Assembly (NCBI RefSeq): GCF_036663835.1
Contig: NZ_JAXOJT010000002.1
Span: 372,001 to 436,000, forward strand
DNA length: 64,000 nt
From: Sphingomonas sp. LT1P40
GTDB taxonomy: Bacteria; Pseudomonadota; Alphaproteobacteria; Sphingomonadales; Sphingomonadaceae
Reading direction: 5' to 3'
Shown here: piece after piece, positions 8,539 to 16,237 of the stretch
How the letters are laid out: each line of letters starts with the position of its first letter
Numbering within the stretch: position 1 is the stretch's first letter
Position numbers and translations under genes: made by a program
The notes under the pieces: model-generated
Seen by the model: the letters and a program-made list of their open reading frames with translations, nothing else
The model's database searches: none
What the model was told of the DNA's origin: nothing

Positions 8539-8617
8539 CTCACACAAAGGCACGAAGGCACCAAAAGGAAAGAAGGGGAATATCCTTCTCCTTTGTGCCG
8601 TCGTGCCTTTGTGTGAG
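8539..8617. repeat. Long imperfect inverted repeat downstream of msrA
   Basis: The left arm 8539-8576 begins CTCACACAAAGGCACGA and the right arm 8584-8617 ends TCGTGCCTTTGTGTGAG. Arms pair over about 34 positions with a few mismatches and a 7-base loop. It lies between the convergent msrA and DUF1489 genes. It differs in sequence from the GC-rich A-E family. It could act as a transcript-end hairpin for both genes; whether other copies exist cannot be seen from this window. Confidence 0.75.
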
Positions 8618-8640
8618 ATAAATACTAAAGCGCTGCGCGC

Positions 8641-9036
8641 TCAGACGAGACCCAATTCCGCCAGCTTTCCCGCCAGTTCGCCGGGCAATGACGCCATGTC
8701 GCCGGTGCCAAGGTCGCGCGGTGCATCTTCGTCCGCGAGATAGCGCCAGCCCTGATGCGCGCGCTTTGGCTGGGGCGTGACGAGGACCAGTTCGGGATCG
8801 AGCAGGATCGCGGTGCGACCGCCCTCCGCCTCACCAAAGCCGAGGACCGGCGATCGCGCGATCAGCTGGTGCTTCCAGATCCAGAATAGCGAGCCGCCGG
8901 CGATCTCCTCGAACCGCTTGGGCTTGTAGCGCGTGGTCAGCTCGACCGGCCCGGCGCGACCGCGGTCCGCGAGGCGGTCGCGCAGATGCTCGACGCTGCT
9001 GACCCCGAACGCAACCTTGGTGAGATGAAGCGGCAT
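8641..9036 (-). CDS. DUF1489 family protein
   Basis: The protein is about 131 residues from the ATG at 9036 (MPLHLTKVAFGVSSVEHLRD). The central motif GGSLFWIWKHQLIARSPVLG matches the DUF1489 family, a small alphaproteobacterial group without known function. An ATG three codons upstream (9045) is an alternative start. It lies 31 bp beyond the mgtE stop on the same strand and so may be read from the mgtE transcript. No signal peptide or membrane segment is visible, so it should be cytosolic. Confidence 0.85.
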   Translation of the reverse strand: MPLHLTKVAFGVSSVEHLRDRLADRGRAGPVELTTRYKPKRFEEIAGGSLFWIWKHQLIARSPVLGFGEAEGGRTAILLDPELVLVTPQPKRAHQGWRYLADEDAPRDLGTGDMASLPGELAGKLAELGLV

Positions 9037-9067
9037 AGGCTTCATCTGGGGCGCGAACTGCCCGCGA

Positions 9068-10456
9068 TCAACCCGTCAGCCCGACCGCAACCGCCAGCCC
9101 GAGGAACGCGAAAAAGCCCATCGAATCGGTGACCATCGTCACGAACACCGAGGACGATACCGCCGGATCCTGCTTCATCCGGTCGAGCGCGAGCGGCACG
9201 AGCACCCCGGCCAGCCCGGCGACCAGAATGTTGATGACCATCGCCGCCGCGATCACCCCGCCCAGCGCCGCGTTGCCGAACACCAGCCCCGCGCCCAAGC
9301 CGATCAGCACCGCGATCGTCCCGCCATTCAGCAATGCCACCAGAATCTCGCGCTTGATCGTGCGAATCGTGTTCGATTGCGTCAGCTGATTGGTGGCGAG
9401 CGCGCGCACGACAATCGCCATCGTCTGGGTTCCCGCATTGCCGCCGATCGAGGCGACAATCGGCATCAGCACCGCCAGCGCCACCATCTGTTCGATCGCC
9501 GCGCCGAACTGGGCGATGATGAACGAGGCGAGCAGCGCGGTGAACAGGTTTGCGATCAGCCAGCGCACGCGCGACGTATAGGTATCGCGGATCGGCTCGT
9601 TGATGTCGCCGTCGCCCGCGCCGGACAGCAGCAGCGCATCCTCGCCTGCTTCCTCGGAGATGATGTGGACGATGTCATCGACGGTGACCATGCCGACCAG
9701 CCGCCCGCTGTCATCGACGACGGCGGCCGAGATCAGTGCGTATTTCTGAAAGAGCAGCGCGACCTCTTCCTGATCCATCGCCACCGGGATCAGCGTCTGT
9801 TCGCGCTTCATGACGTCGGCGATCGCAACGTTGCGCGGGGTGCGCAGGATCCATGACAGCGCGCAGGCACCGACCGGCTTGTGCGCCGGATCGACGACGA
9901 AGATTTCCCAGAAATCCGTCGTCAGATCGTCGTCGCCGCGCAGATAATCGAGCACGTCGCCGACCGTCCAATGCTCCGGCACCGCGATCAGGTCGCGCTG
10001 CATCAGGCGACCGGCGGATTCCTCGGGGAAGGACAAGGCCTCCTCGATCGCGGCGCGATCGTCGGGATCGAGCGCGCGCAGCACTGCGCGTTGATCCTCG
10101 TCGTCCATGTCCTCGATGATAGAGACAGCGTCGTCGGTATCGAGTTCGGCGGCGATGTCGGCGACTTCATGGGGTTCGAGCGCGTCGATCAGGTCTTCGC
10201 GGACCCAGTCGTTCATTTCCGCCAGCACGTCGCCGTCGATCAGCCCGGCGATCGCGGCGGCGAGCGCACGACGGCGATCGGCGGGCGTCAGCTCGACCAG
10301 ATCGGCGATATCGGCGGGGTGGAGCGGCTCGACCTTGTCGCGCGCCGCCTCGACGTCGCCCGCCTCGACCAGATCGAGCACATTGCGGACGAAATCGGGG
10401 CTGAGGCGTTCGTGCGACTCGCGCGGCGCGTCGGTGGTTTCGGTCTCGTCGGTCAT
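9068..10456 (-). CDS. mgtE: Magnesium transporter MgtE
   Basis: This 462-residue protein has the MgtE order: a helical N-domain (LHPADIADLVELTPADRR; LIDALEPHEVADIAAELDTDDAVSIIEDM), a CBS pair at about residues 140-260 (FVVDPAHKPVGACALSWIL; ALISAAVVDDSGRLVGMVTVDDI), and five C-terminal membrane helices with MPIVASIGGNAGTQTMAIV, the pore motif. The acidic N and CBS domains sense cytosolic Mg2+ and gate the inner-membrane channel. GGAGGG precedes the ATG at good spacing. The gene is divergent from the cyclophilin; no Mg-sensing riboswitch could be recognised in the 120-bp gap. Confidence 0.95.
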   Translation of the reverse strand: MTDETETTDAPRESHERLSPDFVRNVLDLVEAGDVEAARDKVEPLHPADIADLVELTPADRRRALAAAIAGLIDGDVLAEMNDWVREDLIDALEPHEVADIAAELDTDDAVSIIEDMDDEDQRAVLRALDPDDRAAIEEALSFPEESAGRLMQRDLIAVPEHWTVGDVLDYLRGDDDLTTDFWEIFVVDPAHKPVGACALSWILRTPRNVAIADVMKREQTLIPVAMDQEEVALLFQKYALISAAVVDDSGRLVGMVTVDDIVHIISEEAGEDALLLSGAGDGDINEPIRDTYTSRVRWLIANLFTALLASFIIAQFGAAIEQMVALAVLMPIVASIGGNAGTQTMAIVVRALATNQLTQSNTIRTIKREILVALLNGGTIAVLIGLGAGLVFGNAALGGVIAAAMVINILVAGLAGVLVPLALDRMKQDPAVSSSVFVTMVTDSMGFFAFLGLAVAVGLTG

Positions 10457-10576
10457 CGAGCCCTCCGTCTGGCGCCTGCCGTCCCTCTAGGGTCGAACGT
10501 CCATTATTTGCAACCGGCGGCGTGCATCCCTAGGTGCGGGGCAAGCCAATCCCAAATCCCTGGAGCTTTCTAGTTT

Positions 10577-11035
10577 ATGTCCGACCTTCCCACGCGCCTC
10601 AACCTGACCCTCGACAGCGGTGAGGTGACGATCAAGCTGCGTCCCGACCTCGCCCCCGGCCATGTCGAGCGTATCGCCAAGCTGGCCGATAGCGGTTTTT
10701 ATGACGGGGTGGTGTTCCACCGCGTGATCGACGGCTTCATGGCGCAAGGCGGCGATCCCACCGGCACCGGCATGAGCGGATCGAAGGAGCCGAACCTGAA
10801 AGCCGAGTTCAGCCGCGAGCCGCACGTCCGCGGCGTATGCTCGATGGCGCGCACCAACGATCCCAACACCGCCAATTCGCAATTCTTCATCTGTCTGGAC
10901 AACGCCACCTTCCTCGACGGGCAGTACACCGTGTGGGGCGAAGTGACCGAAGGCATGGAGCATGTCGACGCACTGCCCAAGGGCGAACCACCGCGCAATC
11001 CGGGCAAGATCGTCAAGGCACGCACCGAAGCGTAA
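10577..11035 (+). CDS. Peptidyl-prolyl cis-trans isomerase, cyclophilin type
   Basis: The 152-residue single-domain cyclophilin catalyses cis/trans isomerisation of prolyl bonds. Conserved parts are FYDGVVFHRVIDGFMAQGGDPTGTG (active-site arginine in FHRV, and the GGDPTGTG loop), SMARTNDPNTANSQFFI and YTVWGEV. There is no signal peptide, so it is the cytosolic form. lolA follows 89 bp downstream on the same strand. A GGAG sits about 12 bases before the ATG. Confidence 0.94.
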   Translation: MSDLPTRLNLTLDSGEVTIKLRPDLAPGHVERIAKLADSGFYDGVVFHRVIDGFMAQGGDPTGTGMSGSKEPNLKAEFSREPHVRGVCSMARTNDPNTANSQFFICLDNATFLDGQYTVWGEVTEGMEHVDALPKGEPPRNPGKIVKARTEA

Positions 11036-11124
11036 GTCGCGGCAATCCCGGTCCGCCAACTGTGCGGACCGGCATTGCCGCGCTATTCACAACCCGTTCA
11101 ACGGGGAACCGGCAGGGGAACGGG

Positions 11125-11754
11125 ATGTTTCGCAACACCATGAACATTCCGACGCTGGCGGCACTGGCCGCCATCACCCTTCCCTTCGCAACGCCCGCCG
11201 TCGCGCAAACGGGCACGCTCGCGCAGGTGCAACAGCATCTGAAAGCCGCACAGACGATGACGGCGGCGTTCGCGCAGACCGATCGCGTCGGCAAGACGCT
11301 GAACGGCCAGCTGACGCTGAAAAAGCCCGGCAAGATCCGTTTTCAATATGAAAAGGGCGTGCCGCTGTTGATCGTCGGCGACGGCAGCGCCTTGTGGTTC
11401 ATCGATTATTCGGTGCGACAGGTGTCGCGCTGGCCAGTCAAGAACTCGCCATTGGGCGTGCTGCTCGATTCCGACCGCGACCTGTCGCGTTATGCCAAGG
11501 TCGTGCCGACCGGAAACCCGCAGGTCGTGAGCATCGAGGCGCACGATCCCAAGCGGCCCGAATTCGGGCGGCTGACAATGGTGTTCGCGCGCAACGCCAG
11601 CGCACCCGGCGGGTTGATGCTGCAGGGCTGGGTCGCGCTGGATTCGCAGAACAACCGCACCACCGTCCGTTTGAGCAACCAGCGCTTCAACGCGCCGATC
11701 AGCGACGGAGCGTTCCGCTGGAACGATCCGCGGAAGACCGGCGGGCGCCGCTGA
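11125..11754 (+). CDS. lolA: Outer-membrane lipoprotein carrier LolA-like protein
   Basis: The protein is 209 residues from the ATG at 11125, which is preceded by an AGGGGAACGGG Shine-Dalgarno region. An upstream open frame overlapping the cyclophilin is rejected. It begins with a signal peptide ending near TPAVAQ, then the LolA fold: LKAAQTMTAAFAQTDRVGKTLNGQLTL, KPGKIRFQYEKG, DGSALWFIDY. Periplasmic LolA receives lipoproteins from LolCDE and hands them to the outer membrane. A LolA-xthA order is frequent in Sphingomonadales. The protein family is clear; the exact role as the main LolA is inferred. Confidence 0.85.
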   Translation: MFRNTMNIPTLAALAAITLPFATPAVAQTGTLAQVQQHLKAAQTMTAAFAQTDRVGKTLNGQLTLKKPGKIRFQYEKGVPLLIVGDGSALWFIDYSVRQVSRWPVKNSPLGVLLDSDRDLSRYAKVVPTGNPQVVSIEAHDPKRPEFGRLTMVFARNASAPGGLMLQGWVALDSQNNRTTVRLSNQRFNAPISDGAFRWNDPRKTGGRR

Positions 11755-11892
11755 CCGCGGCATTCATGCTGGCGACAGATTCGCGGCGTTAAGACGGAAA
11801 TTGCGGATGGGGCTTTCGGGATTTTCCCCCTGTTGCCCGAAAAATACCCCTTCCTGCCTGCGTGACGAACGCCAGGTCGGCCCTCGCTCCAT

Positions 11893-11921
11893 GCCCCCGG
11901 AGCGGGGGCCTTTGGCTTTTT
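11893..11921 (+). terminator. Hairpin with imperfect T-tract after lolA
   Basis: GCCCCC (11893-11898) pairs with GGGGGC (11904-11909) around a five-base loop, followed by CTTTGGCTTTTT. The T-tract is interrupted by GGC, so termination strength is uncertain. It would end lolA or a small transcript in the gap. Confidence 0.5.
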
Positions 11922-11937
11922 GGCGCTTTGCAGCGCG

Positions 11938-12022
11938 TGCCGCACCAGCCCGCTCCCCCTCCCGGCCACCCATAGGATGCTTGGCGCTGGATGGCCGGGA
12001 GTGGGAACGGACTGGTGCGGCA
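11938..12022. repeat. Dispersed palindromic repeat, copy B
   Basis: The left arm 11938-11973 carries the core CCGCTCCCCCTCCCGGCCACC; the right arm 11991-12022 carries the complement with several changes (for example GTGGGAACGGAC). It is the most eroded right arm of the family together with copy E. It lies directly upstream of xthA, so readthrough RNA would fold here. Confidence 0.85.
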
Positions 12023-12076
12023 GACAGGCAACCTACTCTGGCGCGACAAAAGGAACGCGACTACATCCCGCGCGAC

Positions 12077-12862
12077 ATGAAGATCGCGTCCTGGAACATC
12101 AACTCCGTCCGTTTCCGTATGGAAATCGTCCAGCAATTCCTCCGCGAGGAAGCGCCCGATATCCTGTGTCTTCAGGAAACCAAGGTGATCGACGGGGATT
12201 TCCCGCACGGCCCGCTGGACGAACTGGGTTACGACCACATCATCATTCATGGCCAGCGGATGCATCACGGCGTCGCCATCGTGTCGCGCGTGCCGCTGGT
12301 CGAGGACGACCGCTTCGACTGGCAGGCCAATGGCGAGGCGCGGCATGTCGGCGTGCGATTGCCGAACGGCGTGCGGCTGGAGAATGTCTATGTGCCCGCA
12401 GGCGGCGATATTCCGAATCGCGAGTTAAACCCGAAATTTGGGCAGAAGCTGGATTTCATCGAGCGGATGACGCGCTGGTCGGAGGGGTTGTCGGGCATTC
12501 CCTCCATCGTCACCGGCGATTTCAATATCGCGCCGCTGGAATGCGACGTGTGGAGCCATAAGCAGCTGCTGGACGTGGTGAGCCATACCCCGATCGAGGT
12601 GGCGGCACTGGCACGACTTCAGGCGGCGAACGACTGGGTCGATCTGGGTCGCACCTTCATCCCCGCACCCGAACGTTGCTTCACCTGGTGGAGCTATCGC
12701 GCAAAGGACTGGGCGGCGTCGGATCGCGGGCGGCGGCTCGATCATATGTGGGCGAGCCGCGACGTCGCGGCCAAGGCGACCGCACATCGTGTGTGTGAGC
12801 CGGTGCGGGGGTGGCTGAAACCGTCCGACCATGTCCCCATCGTCACCGAGTTCGATTTTTGA
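12077..12862 (+). CDS. xthA: Exodeoxyribonuclease III / AP endonuclease
   Basis: The protein is 261 residues from MKIASWNINSVRFR, the canonical start of the ExoIII family; the open frame upstream runs through a repeat and is rejected. Motifs are complete: LQETKV (metal-binding Glu), YVPAGGD region, IVTGDFNIAPLECDVW (catalytic Asp/Asn), WWSYRAKDW and SDHVPIVTEF at the end (catalytic His). It cleaves 5' of abasic sites in base-excision repair and degrades duplex DNA 3' to 5'. Its TGA is overlapped by a TTG start of ribA (TTGA). Confidence 0.95.
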   Translation: MKIASWNINSVRFRMEIVQQFLREEAPDILCLQETKVIDGDFPHGPLDELGYDHIIIHGQRMHHGVAIVSRVPLVEDDRFDWQANGEARHVGVRLPNGVRLENVYVPAGGDIPNRELNPKFGQKLDFIERMTRWSEGLSGIPSIVTGDFNIAPLECDVWSHKQLLDVVSHTPIEVAALARLQAANDWVDLGRTFIPAPERCFTWWSYRAKDWAASDRGRRLDHMWASRDVAAKATAHRVCEPVRGWLKPSDHVPIVTEFDF

Positions 12863-13914
12863 GCGACGCGCGGTCCGTCGCGCGCGCCATCGACGCGCTG
12901 CGCCGGGGATGGCCGATCGCCATTCGCGGGAGCAGCGGCACGCTGTCGCTGCTGGCGATCGAGACGGGCGACGCGGCGCGATTGGCTGAGTTTGACCCCG
13001 ACGCCACCGCACCCGTGCTGATCTCTGCCGGGCGCGCGGTGACGCTCAAGCTGGCCAATCAGCTCGATGCGGCGGTGCCGGATGCACCCGTGCTGGTGCG
13101 GCGAGCGCCGTGGCTCGATTTCGACGGCGCGGTGGCGCTGGCTGACCCCCAACTCGATCTGGCAACCCCGTTGAAGGGGCCGTTTCGCGCAATCCCGCCG
13201 CTGGTGCCCGATGCGGCAGCGGCGGCTTTACGGCTGGCGCGGATCGCGGGGCTGATCCCGGCCTTCTTCGTGCGCGAGGGTGGTGAGGGGGCCATCACCC
13301 CCGCCGATATCGATGCGCATGAAGACCCGGCACGACTGCGCATCGTCACCCGCGCGCGGCTGCCGGTGGCGGGGGCGGAAGACGCCGAGATCGTCGCGTT
13401 TCGCACCCCCGAATCGCCCGACGAGCATATCGCGCTGCTGATCGGACAGCCGGACGGCCATCCGCCGCTGGTGCGGTTGCACAGCGAATGCCTGACCGGC
13501 GACGTGCTCGGGAGCCTGAAATGCGATTGCGGACCGCAATTGCATGCCGCGATCCATGCGATTGCCGAATCAGGCTGGGGAATCCTGCTCTATCTGCGAC
13601 AGGAGGGGCGCGGGATCGGCCTTATCAACAAGCTGCGCGCCTATGCGTTGCAGGATCAGGGTTTCGATACGGTCGATGCCAATACCAGGCTGGGATTCGC
13701 GGTCGATGCCCGCGATTTCGGTGTCGCGGGGCGTATGCTGAAGCTGTTGGGGCAGGATCGCGTGCGACTACTGACCAATAATCCGCAGAAGGTGGCGGGG
13801 CTTGAGGCGGCGGGAGTCGCGGTGGCGGAGCGCGTAGCGCACAGCCTGCCGCCCAATCCGCACAACGAACGTTATCTCGCGACCAAGCGCGACCGCACCG
13901 GGCATCAGCTCTAG
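12859..13914 (+). CDS. ribA: GTP cyclohydrolase II with degenerate RibB-like N-domain
   Basis: The C-terminal ~190 residues are GTP cyclohydrolase II, the first step of riboflavin synthesis: LHSECLTGDVLGSLKCDCGPQL gives the zinc cysteines, followed by RQEGRGIGLINKLRAYALQD and LLTNNPQK. The N-terminal ~150 residues start DARSVARAIDALRRGWPIAI, which aligns with the opening of dihydroxybutanone-phosphate synthase (RibB). However, the acidic DDEDRENEGD active-site segment is replaced by RGSSGTLS, so RibB activity should be absent. I chose the TTG at 12859, overlapping the xthA stop; the ATG further upstream lies deep inside xthA. The exonuclease gene follows immediately. Confidence 0.88.
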   Translation: MSDARSVARAIDALRRGWPIAIRGSSGTLSLLAIETGDAARLAEFDPDATAPVLISAGRAVTLKLANQLDAAVPDAPVLVRRAPWLDFDGAVALADPQLDLATPLKGPFRAIPPLVPDAAAAALRLARIAGLIPAFFVREGGEGAITPADIDAHEDPARLRIVTRARLPVAGAEDAEIVAFRTPESPDEHIALLIGQPDGHPPLVRLHSECLTGDVLGSLKCDCGPQLHAAIHAIAESGWGILLYLRQEGRGIGLINKLRAYALQDQGFDTVDANTRLGFAVDARDFGVAGRMLKLLGQDRVRLLTNNPQKVAGLEAAGVAVAERVAHSLPPNPHNERYLATKRDRTGHQL

Positions 13915-14337
13915 ATGCGCTATTATCTCGACGCGGAGTTTAACGGCTTCGGCGGCGCGCTGATCGCACTGGCGCTGGCGCCGGAGGATGGCAGTGCGCC
14001 CTTTTACGCGGCGGTGCATTGTCCGCAGCCGACACCGTGGGTGGCGGCGCATGTATTGCCGGTGCTTCACGTGGAACAAGTCACGCATGCGGAATTGGGT
14101 CGAGCGATGAGCGCTTACCTATCGCGCGATCCCGATCCGGTGCTGATCGCCGACTGGCCCGAGGATATCGCGCATGCCGCGATGGCGCTGATCGCACGGC
14201 CCGGCTTCCGCCATCCCATCGCGCATATCCGGTTCGAGCTATGCGACCCGGCCGGGTTCGATGCGGCGCGAATGAGCGCGGTGCCGCATAATGCGCTGGA
14301 GGACGCGATCGCCTTTCGCGCGTTCATGCTCGGCTAG
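13915..14337 (+). CDS. Putative DEDDh 3'-5' exoribonuclease, Rv2179c-like
   Basis: The ATG follows the ribA TAG directly. The 140-residue protein begins MRYYLDAEFNGFGG, with the D-x-E pair of ExoI, has a plausible aspartate in IADWPEDIAHA, and ends with HNALEDAIAFRAFM, the ExoIII H-x4-D motif. This matches the short DEDDh exoribonuclease group typified by mycobacterial Rv2179c. It probably trims RNA 3' ends with two metal ions. A parS-like 16-mer lies within the gene (14063-14078). The stop shares a CTAG with the convergent HAD gene. Confidence 0.7.
   Translation: MRYYLDAEFNGFGGALIALALAPEDGSAPFYAAVHCPQPTPWVAAHVLPVLHVEQVTHAELGRAMSAYLSRDPDPVLIADWPEDIAHAAMALIARPGFRHPIAHIRFELCDPAGFDAARMSAVPHNALEDAIAFRAFMLG
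14063..14078. promoter_or_regulatory. parS-like site within the exonuclease gene
   Basis: TGCTTCACGTGGAACA differs from the consensus TGTTTCACGTGAAACA at two positions and keeps the CACGTG centre. It lies about 20 kb from the proposed origin. It is a weaker candidate than the three sites at 25-27 kb because it is not a perfect palindrome. Confidence 0.5.
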
Positions 14338-15005
14338 GCGATCAGCCGGACAACCTCGCCGAAATCATGCGCGATGTCGTGAACGCCGATCGCGCGCAGG
14401 CGGGCGTCGTGGCCGATTCCGCAATGGCTGCCCGCGCATAGCCCGATGACGTGCGCACCCGACGCGACCGCACCGGTCGCGCCAACGGGCGAATCCTCCA
14501 GAATCACGGACTCCAAGATGTCGATGCCGATATTGGCGGCGGCGTGCAGATAGATGTCGGGTGCCGGCTTGCCATGTCGCACATGTTCTCGCCCGCTGAA
14601 GATGCGTCCGTCGAATGCGTCGCGAATGCCGAGATGGTCGAGATGCGCCGCGATCCATTTGGTCGAGCTGGACGAGGCGATCGCGCGCGGCAGCGCATCG
14701 GGCAGCGCGCGGATGAAGGCGATGGCACCGGCGACTGCGGGGACGCCTTCGGCCATGACGCGGCGGTTCTCGATTTTGCGGATCTCGTGGAAGTCGTCGG
14801 GAAGCGGGCGGCCGATCCAGCGCTCGATCGCATCGATGAATGCGGTATCCGCCAGCCCCATGAAATTCGTCATCGACTCCTCGGTCGTGGTCGGGTGACC
14901 GATGCCGGTCAGATAGTCGGCGATATGGCGGTTGCCGTCATATTCGCTCTCCAGCAGCACGCCGTCGAAATCGAAGATAATGCCCTGAAACCGAGTTGCG
15001 ATCAT
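14334..15005 (-). CDS. HAD-superfamily phosphatase, beta-phosphoglucomutase-like subgroup
   Basis: The protein is 223 residues from the ATG at 15005, overlapping the YggS-family stop (ATGA); the longer frame upstream is a shadow of that gene. Motif I is IIFDFDGVLLES (nucleophile DFD), motif II SSSS, then HGKPAPDIYLHAA (lysine) and VILEDSPVGATGAVASG (motif IV). The cap domain between residues ~20 and 90 places it in the subgroup with phosphoglycolate phosphatase and beta-phosphoglucomutase. It dephosphorylates some small metabolite; which one cannot be read from sequence. Confidence 0.88.
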   Translation of the reverse strand: MIATRFQGIIFDFDGVLLESEYDGNRHIADYLTGIGHPTTTEESMTNFMGLADTAFIDAIERWIGRPLPDDFHEIRKIENRRVMAEGVPAVAGAIAFIRALPDALPRAIASSSSTKWIAAHLDHLGIRDAFDGRIFSGREHVRHGKPAPDIYLHAAANIGIDILESVILEDSPVGATGAVASGAHVIGLCAGSHCGIGHDARLRAIGVHDIAHDFGEVVRLIA

Positions 15006-15670
15006 GCGCGCGCCCCGAACAGCGCGGTGCCGACACGGACATGCGTTGCGCCGATCGTGACCGCGGTCTCGAAATCGTCGGACATGCCGATGCTGAGACC
15101 GGACAGGCCATGATCGCGCGCGAGTTTCGCCAGCAGCGCAAAATAGGGAGCCGAATCGAGATCGAACGGCGGGACGGCCATCAGCCCGGCGACTGGGAGA
15201 CCTGCCTCGCGTGCCATATCCAGCAGCGCGGGCAGACCGGCGACCGCGCAGCCGCCCTTTTGCGGTTCGTCGCCGATATTGACCTGAATGAAGCAATCCA
15301 CATGTTTGCCGGTCTCCGCCATCGCCGTGGCCAGCGCGGTAACGAGCGAGGGGCGATCGACCGAGTGGATCGCGTCGAACAGCTCGACCGCGTCGCGTGC
15401 CTTGTTCGATTGTAGCTGGCCGACGAGGTGGAGCGCGATGCCGGGGGTCTCGGCACGAAGTTCGGGCCATTTGGCGGCCGCCTCCTGCACGCGATTCTCG
15501 CCGAACGCGCGCTGACCGGCGGCAATCAGCGGGCGGATCGCGGCGGCATCGTGCGTCTTGGAGACCGCAATGAGAGTCACCTCGGTCGGATCGCGGCGGG
15601 CGGTCTTTGCCGCCACTGCGATGCGATCATGGATAGCGGAAAGGCGGGTGTCTGCAGTGTCGGAAGCCAT
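15002..15670 (-). CDS. PLP homeostasis protein, YggS family
   Basis: The 222-residue protein has the alanine-racemase N-terminal-like TIM-barrel fold that binds pyridoxal phosphate but has no known catalytic turnover (YggS/PROSC family). Signatures are VTLIAVSKTHDAAAI (PLP lysine), GENRVQEAAAKWPEL, HLVGQLQSNKARDAVELFDAIHSVDR and GLSIGMSDDFETAVTIGATHVRVGTALFG. It buffers intracellular PLP and affects amino-acid metabolism. The HAD gene is coupled downstream. Confidence 0.94.
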   Translation of the reverse strand: MASDTADTRLSAIHDRIAVAAKTARRDPTEVTLIAVSKTHDAAAIRPLIAAGQRAFGENRVQEAAAKWPELRAETPGIALHLVGQLQSNKARDAVELFDAIHSVDRPSLVTALATAMAETGKHVDCFIQVNIGDEPQKGGCAVAGLPALLDMAREAGLPVAGLMAVPPFDLDSAPYFALLAKLARDHGLSGLSIGMSDDFETAVTIGATHVRVGTALFGARA

Positions 15671-15692
15671 GAGCGGCGCTATAGGAGGGGCG

Positions 15693-16211
15693 ATGCACCG
15701 CCGCCACCCCCTCCCGCAGCGCTGGCTGATGACCGACCCGCGGTTGGGCAGCGGGTTGTGGGCCGCGCTGGAAGCGTTGCCGCCGGGGTCGGGGGTGATC
15801 CTGCGGCATTATCATGCGAGTTTGGCGGAGCGACGGGCGTTGTTCGCGAGAATTCGGCGGATTGCGCGGCGACGCCGACTGACGCTGGTGGTCGCGGGGT
15901 GCGAACGACTGGGCTGTGGGGCGGCGGGAACGCACGGGCGGCATCGTGGCGCGATGACGGCACCCGTGCATTCGCGGCGGGAGGCTGTCTCGGCGATTCG
16001 GGCCGGGGCGGAATTGCTGTTCGTGTCGCCGGTCTACTCGACGCGCTCGCATCCCGGTGCGCGGGCGCTAGGGCCGGTGCGGCTGGGGTTGATGATCCGT
16101 GGGTTGCAGGTGCCGGTAATCGCGCTGGGTGGGATGGATGAGCGGCGGTGGCGAGGGATTAGGCCACTGGGTGTTGATGGCTGGGCGGGGATCGATGCGT
16201 GGATGGGGTGA
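15693..16211 (+). CDS. Thiamine-phosphate-synthase/TenI-like protein, short
   Basis: The start at 15693 has an excellent AGGAGGGG eight bases upstream, which decides against the longer frame. At 172 residues it is shorter than ThiE (about 210). It keeps the fold landmarks RWLMTDPRL at the start, GAELLFVSPVYSTRSHPGA (phosphate/product loop) and VPVIALGGMDERRW. The usual ThiE GADGVHLGQ segment near the middle is replaced by a Gly/His/Arg-rich stretch (GAAGTHGRHRGAMTA). It may therefore be a TenI-like aminase or a divergent ThiE. It is divergent from the YggS gene. Confidence 0.72.
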   Translation: MHRRHPLPQRWLMTDPRLGSGLWAALEALPPGSGVILRHYHASLAERRALFARIRRIARRRRLTLVVAGCERLGCGAAGTHGRHRGAMTAPVHSRREAVSAIRAGAELLFVSPVYSTRSHPGARALGPVRLGLMIRGLQVPVIALGGMDERRWRGIRPLGVDGWAGIDAWMG

Positions 16212-16237
16212 GTGCGAAGTCGGCTCCTTCCCGATGC

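Larger units (their letters stand above)
11755..12076. other. 322-bp gap: terminator-like hairpin, repeat copy B and xthA leader
   Basis: Between lolA and xthA there is no convincing gene. Just after lolA comes an A/T-richer stretch with a TTCGGG...CCCGAA inverted pair (about 11816-11840). It is followed by a GC hairpin at 11893-11909, then palindrome copy B at 11938-12022, and about 50 bases of leader before the xthA ATG. The 11770-11921 part could be a short independent transcript ending at the hairpin; this is only a suggestion. Confidence 0.5.

Noticed and set aside
10457-10576. Magnesium-responsive riboswitch upstream of mgtE
   Set aside because: The gap is only 120 bp, shared with a divergent gene, and no M-box-like conserved segments could be recognised.
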